This document shows, one piece after another, positions 1-6,635 of a DNA stretch of 8,354 nt. The position numbers were made by a program, and so were the translations under genes. The stretch's first letter is position 1. Each line of letters begins with the position of its first letter. The notes under the pieces were generated by a model. It was given only the letters and a program-made list of their open reading frames with translations. It did not search any database and was not told where the DNA came from. Source of the stretch: Muribaculaceae bacterium (GTDB taxonomy: Bacteria; Bacteroidota; Bacteroidia; Bacteroidales; Muribaculaceae); the NCBI GenBank assembly GCA_020026215.1, contig JAHHQT010000081.1, positions 1 through 8,354 on the forward strand, read 5' to 3'.

Positions 1-1029
1 TATTCCCGCGTCCAAGGCAAATATCATCACAACGATAATAGGCATCATGAATTGTTGGGAATCCTGTGGTTCGCTGACGGCTGAGCCGAATGCGGCAAGG
101 ATAGAAGCATATAGCAAGTATCCACCGATAAAGAACAAAATGAACATGATGAACATTTCAAATAACGGCAGGCTGAGTATGGTTGCGAGGAAGTCCATAT
201 TGTCTCCACTTGTTATGGCTGCGGTAGTTGTCGGGTCTGCGACAGGTGCACCCGAAATGGCGGTTGCAATGGAGAGGAGAATGGATAGTAAAACTCCCCA
301 AATGAGCATTTGAAGAAGTCCTACCAAACCGACTCCGATAATCTTACCCATAAGCATATCGGTCGGTTTCACGCTTGAAACCATCAGTTCGACAATGCGG
401 TTGGTCTTTTCTTCGATAATGCCCTGCATGACCATACCTCCGTATGCCATGACAAACGTGTAAATCAACAAATTAAGTACCATTCCACAGAGAGAGGCAA
501 TTTCCGCCAATGACTGCTGTTCACCCTCGTCGGTCCACTTGATGGTATCCACAGAGATTTCCTCTTGGATGTCTTCAAGAATGTTTTCGAGTTCGGGGAT
601 CTGATAGCTGTTTATCTTTTGTTTTCTGACAGCGGAAGTCAGCACGTCTTCCACGTGTGAGCGCAAGTCGTGAGGTACTTCTCGGCTGGAATAGATGGCT
701 GCTGCTCTCGGGTGTTTCACCAAATCATCGGTAATTTGAATCACGGCTGCCATTTCGGTCGTGTCGGAGCGGAATGACTTGTCCATCTTTTCGATAGGAA
801 TAAACTTGTAGGAGTCGTCGCTTTTGAATTCATCGGCATAGAGACCGGTGTTGTCAATCACGGCAATATATTTTTCACCGTCTTCCTTAATCGTGGACAA
901 TGCCAATGGCAGGAATATCAATGCTGCCATTAAGAACGGCATCAGAATGGTCATGACGATGAATGACTTTTTGCGTACACGGATGTTGAATTCGCGTTGC
1001 GCTACAATCCATATTTTATTGTTGCTCAT
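1..1029 (-). CDS. ABC-2 type transporter permease (NatB-like), C-terminus cut by window edge
   Basis: Membrane subunit of an ABC-2 (NatB-like) exporter in the cytoplasmic membrane, expected to pair with the ATPase encoded just upstream. An open frame of 343 codons runs from the ATG at 1029 (MSNNKIWIVAQREF) to base 1 without a stop, so the end of the protein is outside the window. The N-terminal amphipathic stretch and first membrane segment (about residues 22-46) are followed by a large soluble extracytoplasmic domain (about 47-178). A membrane block then begins: about 179-203, 226-257, 286-315, and a last one from about 327 that is cut off. The cytoplasmic loop EEKTNRIVELMVSSVKPTDM (206-225) is the typical ABC-2 coupling motif. 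The gap to the ATPase stop is 14 nt, so the two are surely co-transcribed. Family members export sodium, peptides or drugs; the substrate here cannot be read from sequence. Confidence 0.93.
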   Translation of the reverse strand, partial: MSNNKIWIVAQREFNIRVRKKSFIVMTILMPFLMAALIFLPLALSTIKEDGEKYIAVIDNTGLYADEFKSDDSYKFIPIEKMDKSFRSDTTEMAAVIQITDDLVKHPRAAAIYSSREVPHDLRSHVEDVLTSAVRKQKINSYQIPELENILEDIQEEISVDTIKWTDEGEQQSLAEIASLCGMVLNLLIYTFVMAYGGMVMQGIIEEKTNRIVELMVSSVKPTDMLMGKIIGVGLVGLLQMLIWGVLLSILLSIATAISGAPVADPTTTAAITSGDNMDFLATILSLPLFEMFIMFILFFIGGYLLYASILAAFGSAVSEPQDSQQFMMPIIVVMIFALDAGI

Positions 1030-1043
1030 ATCTAATCATCGTT

Positions 1044-1967
1044 TTAAAGGTTAATGTTTCGGTCTTCACCCACAATTTTCAAAAAAATGTCGTTCATTGA
1101 AGGCGATTGTTCTCTGAAGGCGTGGATTTCTACAGATTTGCTCAATTCAGTCAAGACGGCCGAATTGCTCAATCCCAGTTCTTTTTGGATGGAATAGGAG
1201 GCCATTCCGCGTTGTATGGAAGAAGAAAGAATCTTGATTCCATCCATTTCAGGCAGAGTGACGGATGAATCTACGTCAATTTCAAGCAGTCCTGTCTTGA
1301 ATTTCTTTTTGACTTCGTTCACGTCGCCGTTGAGCACCACTTTTGAATGGTCGATAAGGGCAATATCATCGCAAACTTCCTCTACGGAATTCATGTTGTG
1401 GGTAGAGAATATGATGGTGTGTCCCTTGTCACGAAGGTTCAATATTTCCTGTTTCAAAAGTTCGGCATTGACAGGGTCGAATCCCGAGAACGGTTCGTCG
1501 AAAATTAACAATTCGGGTTCGTGCAATACGGTGATGACGAACTGTATTTTCTGTTGCATACCTTTTGACAATTCTTCCAACTTCTTGTTCCACCAAGGGT
1601 TGATTTCGCATTTGTCAAACCATTCTCTCAATCGTTTTTCGGCAGTGCGTTTGTCCAGTCCTTTCAATCTGGCAAGGTAAATCGCCTGTTCGCCAACTTT
1701 CATTTTCTTGTACAATCCGCGTTCTTCTGGCAAATAACCGATGTTGAAGATGTCTTTTTCTACCATCGGGCGACCGTTGAACATCACCTGTCCTTCGTCG
1801 GGCATGGTGATACGGTTAATGATGCGGATAAGGGTGGTTTTTCCGGCTCCGTTAGGTCCGAGCAGCCCAAAAATTCGACCCGGTTTTACAGCGATACTGA
1901 CATCATTCAGTGCGGTATGACCGGAAAATCGTTTGACTATATTTTGAGCCTCTAAAAAATTTTCCAT
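1044..1967 (-). CDS. ABC transporter ATP-binding protein (NatA-like, DUF4162-type C-terminus)
   Basis: Nucleotide-binding subunit that drives the neighbouring ABC-2 permease by ATP hydrolysis on the cytoplasmic side. The 307 residues show the full ABC set: Walker A GPNGAGKT (37-44), Q-loop region GYLPEERGLY (77-86), signature LSKGMQQK (133-140), Walker B LLIFDEP with catalytic Glu158 (153-159), D-loop SGFDP (161-165) and switch His200 in STH. Glutamate stands where many ABC proteins carry the Q-loop glutamine; from memory this PEERG form is normal in the NatA/YhaQ-like branch. The last roughly 90 residues match the DUF4162-like tail of that branch. The ATG is 3 nt after the receptor stop and the stop is 14 nt before the permease ATG, so it is the middle gene of an operon. 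There is no purine-rich ribosome-binding site, as is usual in Bacteroidetes. Substrate unknown. Confidence 0.96.
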   Translation of the reverse strand: MENFLEAQNIVKRFSGHTALNDVSIAVKPGRIFGLLGPNGAGKTTLIRIINRITMPDEGQVMFNGRPMVEKDIFNIGYLPEERGLYKKMKVGEQAIYLARLKGLDKRTAEKRLREWFDKCEINPWWNKKLEELSKGMQQKIQFVITVLHEPELLIFDEPFSGFDPVNAELLKQEILNLRDKGHTIIFSTHNMNSVEEVCDDIALIDHSKVVLNGDVNEVKKKFKTGLLEIDVDSSVTLPEMDGIKILSSSIQRGMASYSIQKELGLSNSAVLTELSKSVEIHAFREQSPSMNDIFLKIVGEDRNINL

Positions 1968-1970
1968 ATT

Positions 1971-4337
1971 TTATTTATTGATTTCTGCTTGTTGTAATCG
2001 CGACTCGTCGGCATTCTTCTCAATGCTACGAGTCTTGAACATTTCACCAACGTTGAAATTATATCTCAAAGATAGTGAAAAAGATATTGGTAGTTTGTAT
2101 ATGCTTGAATTTATATAGTTTTTTCCTGTGTTTTTCATCTTTTGATTCATTGTAAGGATATTGTTTGCGTTGAAAGATGCCGTCCAGCGTTTCTTGGCAA
2201 ATGATTTTTTGACGGATGCATTTAAAAAATGCATCGGGTTGACTTCAAAGTTGCCCGATTTGTATTTGCTTTGGAAGAAATAGCTAAGACTGAGGTAAAA
2301 GTCCAATGGTATTTGAAAATCAGTACTTCCGTTAATCATGTACAAATGGTTATTCAAATAATCAGATGTTTCAATTGCCGCCTTTTCGCGTTGATACATA
2401 TACATCAAATTGGCATTGACTGTCCACCATTTTGTAATCTGTACAGGGAGATTCAGACTTGCTCCATAATTGCTTTGATTGTCACCGTTTGCCCATGAAG
2501 TGATGATGCGTTCCGGATTTTCAGGGTCGGTAATGGAAGTTTGCAGTACTGGGTTTTTCGCAAATCCCGCCCATACCGACAATGAATATCGGTATTTATA
2601 GGTGAATATGGAGTAAAATGAATTTTGCATCGTTGCTTCCAAATTCGGGTTTCCATAAGTGTAGAAATTGTCAGATGACTGTCTCTTTTCAGGATTCAAC
2701 ATCCAGAATGATGGACGGCTGACATGGCGGTAGTAGGACAGGGTAATGCTGTTTTTCCCGTGAGGGTCAAACATATAGGTTAATGAGCCGTTCGGAAAGA
2801 TGTCAAAATATTCTTTGGACAGGATACTACCCTTGCTGGTTGTCTTGATATATTCTGCGCGGAGCCCCAAGTCGGTTAGAAATCTGCCGAATTTTGCAGA
2901 ACCTTTGGCATAGAGACCAAGTATATTTTCCTTATAGTCCTCTTTGTAGTTCTGATATGGGTCTTGATGCCATTTGTCGTTTTGGTGGTATTCAAAATAA
3001 CCGGAGCTGTTTAGCTTGTTGAACGTATATTTTGCACCTGTGGCAAATGTCCATTTCGGGTTGAAATGCTTGTCCAAGTCAATACTGATATTGGCAACAT
3101 CGAAATCTGAATGGGAGGCGTTGCGATAGATGGAATCCGATGCAATGTTGTGGATAAATCTGTATCGGGTACTGAAATTGTTGCCGCTGTTCTTGGTTTT
3201 GGAGTAGTCTGCGATGAATTTCATTGTAGAGCCGATAGTGTCAAGTGTATGGATATAGTTCAAGGTTGCGGTCATATAGTTGTATTTGCCGTTGAAGGCT
3301 GTGACGTTGTTGTTTGTTTCCTTGATTCCCAATGTCTGTGAATTGCTATTGGTATAGTTCCAGTCGTCAGGATCATAATTTTGGTAAGTCACTTCTACTC
3401 CGATAGAGCTCATGGGGTTGATGTCATAGAAAATACCAGCCATGACGTTGCCGTTGCTGAATTTCTTCGACTTGTTGAGGTTGGAACTGTTTAGAAAGTC
3501 TCCGTTGTCATACTTGACGTTGCTTTCGGACCTATATCTCTGATAGGGGGTGTAATCCCAGTTTCCGTTAAAATTATAGCTCCATTTTCCGTCTTTAATG
3601 TTTAGTGAAAAATTCTGTCCCATTGATGCGGAATTCTTGTCAATGTCACCGTTGATACCGACGCTACCCATAAAGCCGTCGGTTCGGTTTTTCTTCAGTG
3701 TAAGTTTTATGATACCCGCCGAAGAGCTTGCGCTGTATTCTACGCCTGCTTCGGGAATGACTTCCACTTTCTTGATGTCCTCGGCACGCAATGATTTCAA
3801 GAACGCCTGCATTTGCTCGTTGTCCAGACGCATCTCGCGGTCGTTGACATATATTTTTGTGCCTTGTTTGCCATTGACGGAGATTTTGTCGTCGCTAATC
3901 CATACGCCCGGTGCATCCTTGATGAGTTCTTGTGCATCCTTGCCGATAGCAGAAGGCATATCTTCCACCATCATGACAAAACGGTCGGCCTCGCGACGGA
4001 TGGTAGACGCTTCCACGTTCAGTTCCCGCATCATGACTCCACTCAATTTCATGGTGAGGTCAAGCACGGTATCTTTTGTGATTCGTATCTCCTTTGAGGT
4101 CGGTTCGTAGCCTACAGAGTTTGCGTTGACGGTGTATTTTCCGACAGGAAGTTCCAGACGGTAAACACCCAAACTGTCGGTTGTCGTACCACCAAACTGC
4201 TCGCCATTTTTGAGGGCAACGATGGTGGCGTATTCAATAGGATGGCCGTCGTTGTCTGCTACTTTACCTTTCAAGGTGTCGGCATTTGTTGAAAAAATGG
4301 ATAATATTGATAGAAGAACTATAAATATTCTTTTCAT
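1971..4337 (-). CDS. Outer-membrane beta-barrel receptor, TonB-dependent receptor-like (CarboxypepD_reg-like + plug + OMP_b-brl_3)
   Basis: Outer-membrane transport or receptor protein of 788 residues. A signal peptide (about 1-19, MKRIFIVLLSILSIFSTNA) is followed by a carboxypeptidase-regulatory-like beta sandwich (about 22-97, LKGKVADNDGHPIEYATIV...TTTDSLGVYRLELPVGKY). Next is a plug-like domain (about 108-216, with IGKDAQELIKDAPGVWI and GTKIYVNDREM), then a long barrel of alternating aromatic strands to about residue 765 (SFSLSLRYNFN). A charged tail of some 25 residues extends past the last strand. This matches the 'outer membrane beta-barrel family' proteins of Bacteroidetes rather than a SusC protein: there is no SusD partner and the length is shorter than SusC. 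It is the first gene of the operon, 3 nt before the ABC ATPase, so a joint role with that exporter is plausible but unproven. Ligand unknown; no TonB box was identified with confidence. Confidence 0.93.
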   Translation of the reverse strand: MKRIFIVLLSILSIFSTNADTLKGKVADNDGHPIEYATIVALKNGEQFGGTTTDSLGVYRLELPVGKYTVNANSVGYEPTSKEIRITKDTVLDLTMKLSGVMMRELNVEASTIRREADRFVMMVEDMPSAIGKDAQELIKDAPGVWISDDKISVNGKQGTKIYVNDREMRLDNEQMQAFLKSLRAEDIKKVEVIPEAGVEYSASSSAGIIKLTLKKNRTDGFMGSVGINGDIDKNSASMGQNFSLNIKDGKWSYNFNGNWDYTPYQRYRSESNVKYDNGDFLNSSNLNKSKKFSNGNVMAGIFYDINPMSSIGVEVTYQNYDPDDWNYTNSNSQTLGIKETNNNVTAFNGKYNYMTATLNYIHTLDTIGSTMKFIADYSKTKNSGNNFSTRYRFIHNIASDSIYRNASHSDFDVANISIDLDKHFNPKWTFATGAKYTFNKLNSSGYFEYHQNDKWHQDPYQNYKEDYKENILGLYAKGSAKFGRFLTDLGLRAEYIKTTSKGSILSKEYFDIFPNGSLTYMFDPHGKNSITLSYYRHVSRPSFWMLNPEKRQSSDNFYTYGNPNLEATMQNSFYSIFTYKYRYSLSVWAGFAKNPVLQTSITDPENPERIITSWANGDNQSNYGASLNLPVQITKWWTVNANLMYMYQREKAAIETSDYLNNHLYMINGSTDFQIPLDFYLSLSYFFQSKYKSGNFEVNPMHFLNASVKKSFAKKRWTASFNANNILTMNQKMKNTGKNYINSSIYKLPISFSLSLRYNFNVGEMFKTRSIEKNADESRLQQAEINK

Positions 4338-4347
4338 AATTGCTAAT

Positions 4348-4378
4348 CAAAGTAAATTGGGGTAAAATTACGGATAAA
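4348..4378 (-). promoter_or_regulatory. Candidate promoter of the receptor-ABC operon
   Basis: The minus strand reads TTACTTTG at 4355-4348, the same octamer as the -7 box of the rplS promoter and one base off the Bacteroidetes TAnnTTTG consensus. A weak -33 element (TTTA, 4378-4375) lies 19 nt upstream. Transcription would start only a few bases before the ATG at 4337, giving an almost leaderless mRNA, which is unusual. The true start site may therefore lie further upstream, in the AT-rich stretch next to the IS982 remnant. Confidence 0.35.
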
Positions 4379-4393
4379 TATTAATATTATTAT

Positions 4394-4428
4394 ACCCTTT
4401 GGTTGAATTAAATCATAGCATATTTGAC
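4394..4428 (+). repeat. Outer inverted repeat, left side of IS982 relic
   Basis: The plus strand starts ACCCTTTGGTTGAATTAAAT and covers the terminal repeat plus the last codons of the minus-strand transposase remnant. It pairs with 4736-4770 read on the minus strand, 28 of 35 matches without gaps. The ACCC end is the likely element terminus. Confidence 0.65.
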
Positions 4429-4630
4429 CTGTCCGATACATCTGTCATTACTATAATTAATGAACTGCAATATGGTTAAAGCTCCGATTTTGGCAGCGGT
4501 ACGTGTAAAAAAGTCCGACGGACTGTTTCGCATAATTACGTATCATCATGAACTGATCGTTAAGCTGAGAGAACACGGTTTCGATACGTTTGCGGATCCG
4601 TCTGTATGCCCATGAAGGGGTCTCCAGTTC
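4408..4630 (-). pseudogene. IS982-family transposase remnant, C-terminal part, frameshifted
   Basis: Read on the minus strand from about 4630, the frame gives IELETPSWAYRRIRKRIETV, then FSQLNDQFMMIRNYAK and QSVGLF. This is the characteristic C-terminal region of IS982-family DDE transposases (RKR-E-FSQL-DQFM-RNYAK). At the A-run 4507-4512 (T-run on the coding strand) one extra base shifts the frame; after it the protein resumes as TRTAAKIGALTILQFINYSN and ends in IGQVKYAMI with TAA at 4408-4410. The N-terminal and central catalytic parts are absent, and a few residues seem missing between LETP and SWAYRR. The fragment is not functional. Confidence 0.78.
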
Positions 4631-4756
4631 TATGCGAAAGATGCGGATGGATTATTTGCTCGGATTGTCGGAAAGATTAGCGCACTTGCAATCATGCAAT
4701 TTATTAACTATAAAAACAACAGACACGTTGTCAAAGTTAAATATGCGCTAATTTAA
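4631..4756 (+). pseudogene. Second IS982-family transposase remnant, opposite strand
   Basis: The plus strand from 4631 reads YAKDADGLFARIVGKISALA, then IMQFINYKNNRHVV and KVKYALI, stop TAA at 4754-4756. All 41 codons are open. They align without gaps to the last 41 residues of the minus-strand remnant at 4408-4630 (24 identities), so this is the C-terminus of a second, diverged IS982-family transposase. Nothing of the rest of the gene is present. Upstream (left) it joins directly to the other remnant in the opposite orientation. Confidence 0.75.
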
Positions 4757-4770
4757 TTCCGCCAATGGGT
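4736..4770 (-). repeat. Outer inverted repeat, right side of IS982 relic
   Basis: The minus strand starts ACCCATTGGCGGAATTAAAT at 4770 and mirrors 4394-4428 with 7 mismatches in 35. It covers the terminal repeat and the last codons of the plus-strand remnant. Only 23 bp separate it from the stop codon of the secreted-protein gene. Confidence 0.65.
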
Positions 4771-4793
4771 TAACTATAAGATATATTAATATG

Positions 4794-6635
4794 TTAGCGG
4801 ACAATCAACTTGAAAACTAAACCACCTGCCTTCAATACATAAATGCCAAAAGAAGGTACTGTCAAATTGTTTTGACCAGCAATACCTCTAACAGAATCTA
4901 CCAATTTCCCATCAATATTATAGAGTTCAATTTGAGCGTTTTCTTTCATAGAAACAGAAACCACGCTACCGGTGGCAGATACTTGAACACTATCTGCCAC
5001 CAGTACTTTATCAACGCCAGCCATACATTGCACCCTTATAACCTCTGATGCTTTAGAAACTTCTTCTTGCTGGTAGTCGTTTATACGAACACCCACAATA
5101 TCATAACCGTATTTTGAACCTTCTTTAAGGTTTGCAAAAGAATAAGAAGTGGTAGCACCGTCTTTAATTTCAGCCAATTCTCTCAAAAAAGTAACGACAA
5201 TACCTGCCTCAACTTCTTGCGAAATAACAACCTCGTCAATCAAGAACTGCTGCATTTTATTCTCCTCAAAACTCAAAGTCATGCCATCTGCACCATCAGT
5301 CATTTCCCAAGATTCTTCAAGAACTCCATTTTCATCAAAAGGAACAGTCTTATGGATATTTAACTTATCCGAATTTCCGTCACCATCTGTGTCAATCAAA
5401 TAGTCAACACGATAAACCGACAAATAATCGCCTGTCTTACCTCTTGCCTTAATAAAGATCTTGTACTTGCTTCCATGACCAGCAAGATTCAGCTTTGGAG
5501 AATGAACATATGACAAGTTAACAGGAAATCTTCCAGCAGAAGCACCCATCATACCTTCTGCCATTATTAGGTTATTACCTGTCCAACCCAAGTTATCGGC
5601 TATGTCATCAGGGCTGGAAACTCTTACAGGCTGTTCAACTGTGCCTTCTACAGCCTTAGAGAATCCCTCAGAAACGATAGGCATATAACCAGACTCCTGC
5701 GCTCTTACAAACTCATAATTCTGAACGCGATAGCCTGTCGCCTTTGGAAGACGCTCCCAGTTTGCCGTATAAGAAGTCTTTCCAACATTTGACGCTTTTA
5801 CCGCTGTTGGAGTCAAGAAACCGTCAACGTTGATAATGTTAGACTCAGAAGAAATCTTGCCGTTCTTTTCTCCTTGCAAATAATACCAATAGATTTTTTC
5901 AGGATCAAGATTTTCAACCTTATAACTGATGCCATCAACAGCCTGCTGATGCAAAACATACTTAGGCTTGCTATAAGTATATGACAATGACTCAAGCATT
6001 AGATCACCAACGTTTCTATCTCCATCTGTAACAATGCTTATTTTTATAGAACCAACATTAATCGGTTGGTTTACTAATGCGTCCTTCATATTAAGCGACT
6101 GCTGAGAAGCAAAAAACAATGCTTCTATCTGACCGCCGGCAATACGCAAGCCGTCACAATCGTAGTAGTCAATTTTAAAAATTGAAGAGTTTTCCTTTGT
6201 AATACCTTCTGCATTGATAAGATATGCATTGATTGTAAAGTCTGTCAAATTACTGCCAACAATTAAAGTTGTACCCACATAATCTCCACTCTCATCAAGA
6301 ACCAGATGATTGTTTGTTCCGTCATAAGCAATGTCTGTCTGTCCAAAATCACTGACAGAAACCACCCACCCTGCCGGATAGTTTGGATTGCTTTGGTCTA
6401 TTTTATCGCCAACTGAACTAATGCCTCTGAAGTTTTCCGAAACAATTACTCTTTCTCCTTCTTCGAAAACACTTAATAGGCTGTTAAAATCGCCGCCAAA
6501 CGATTCCCAGTTGGCCACAAATGAATCACCTCTATAGTCTGAATAATCTAACGCAACAGGAGCATTCTGTCCGTTAACTATCTCCACACAACAAACGGAG
6601 CAGACCAGAAACATTTTTTTAAAACTTGCTTTCAT
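4794..6635 (-). CDS. Secreted protein: two interrupted fibronectin III-like modules and a T9SS type A-like sorting domain
   Basis: A 613-residue exported protein without a recognised enzyme domain. Residues 1-22 form a signal peptide ending at NGQ. Two similar modules follow, each opening with an Fn3-like strand pair (GDSFVANWESF, 37-47; KTSYTANWERLPKATGYRV, 286-304). Each continues into a long beta-rich insert (about 62-220, with SENFRG...YPAGW; about 319-475, with SEGFSK...LGWTG) and closes with Fn3-like strands (KVENLDPEKIYWYYLQG; FANLKEGSKYGYDIVG). DTDGDGNSD (415-423) resembles a calcium loop. The last roughly 70 residues (IELYNIDGKLVDSV...FGIYVLKAGG...KLIVR) resemble the type A sorting tail that sends proteins through the type IX system to the cell surface. 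A surface adhesin or glycan binder is a guess. The ATG overlaps the TGA of the IS30 transposase remnant; a start at Met8 is possible but would weaken the signal peptide. No native promoter or clear terminator is seen. Confidence 0.88.
   Translation of the reverse strand: MKASFKKMFLVCSVCCVEIVNGQNAPVALDYSDYRGDSFVANWESFGGDFNSLLSVFEEGERVIVSENFRGISSVGDKIDQSNPNYPAGWVVSVSDFGQTDIAYDGTNNHLVLDESGDYVGTTLIVGSNLTDFTINAYLINAEGITKENSSIFKIDYYDCDGLRIAGGQIEALFFASQQSLNMKDALVNQPINVGSIKISIVTDGDRNVGDLMLESLSYTYSKPKYVLHQQAVDGISYKVENLDPEKIYWYYLQGEKNGKISSESNIINVDGFLTPTAVKASNVGKTSYTANWERLPKATGYRVQNYEFVRAQESGYMPIVSEGFSKAVEGTVEQPVRVSSPDDIADNLGWTGNNLIMAEGMMGASAGRFPVNLSYVHSPKLNLAGHGSKYKIFIKARGKTGDYLSVYRVDYLIDTDGDGNSDKLNIHKTVPFDENGVLEESWEMTDGADGMTLSFEENKMQQFLIDEVVISQEVEAGIVVTFLRELAEIKDGATTSYSFANLKEGSKYGYDIVGVRINDYQQEEVSKASEVIRVQCMAGVDKVLVADSVQVSATGSVVSVSMKENAQIELYNIDGKLVDSVRGIAGQNNLTVPSFGIYVLKAGGLVFKLIVR

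Larger units (their letters stand above)
4394..4770. mobile_element. Back-to-back IS982-family 3'-end remnants (composite relic)
   Basis: This 377-bp block fills nearly the whole gap between the receptor operon and the secreted-protein gene. It consists of two IS982-family right ends pointing outwards, one on each strand, fused near 4630/4631 with all 5' portions missing. The outer 35 bp on each side are inverted repeats of each other (28 of 35 positions identical by hand alignment) and both end in ACCC. The two copies differ in protein sequence, so this is not a simple palindromic duplication of one element. No convincing target duplication was seen outside the block. Confidence 0.75.

Noticed and set aside
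47..313. Plus-strand open frame of 88 codons at the left edge.
   Set aside because: It is antisense to the membrane block of the partial ABC permease, whose minus-strand frame is open from 1029 to base 1.
1216..1680. Plus-strand open frame of 154 codons opposite the ABC ATPase.
   Set aside because: The opposite strand encodes a complete ABC ATPase with all motifs; this frame is low-complexity Ser/Asn-rich antisense translation.
3598..4110. Plus-strand open frame of 170 codons opposite the receptor.
   Set aside because: It is antisense to the plug domain of the receptor, Ser-rich and without family features.
5367..5393. DTDGDGNSD in the secreted protein, similar to dockerin or thrombospondin type 3 calcium loops.
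   Set aside because: Only a single loop is present, without the paired F-hand repeat of dockerins; kept only as a possible calcium site in the protein entry.
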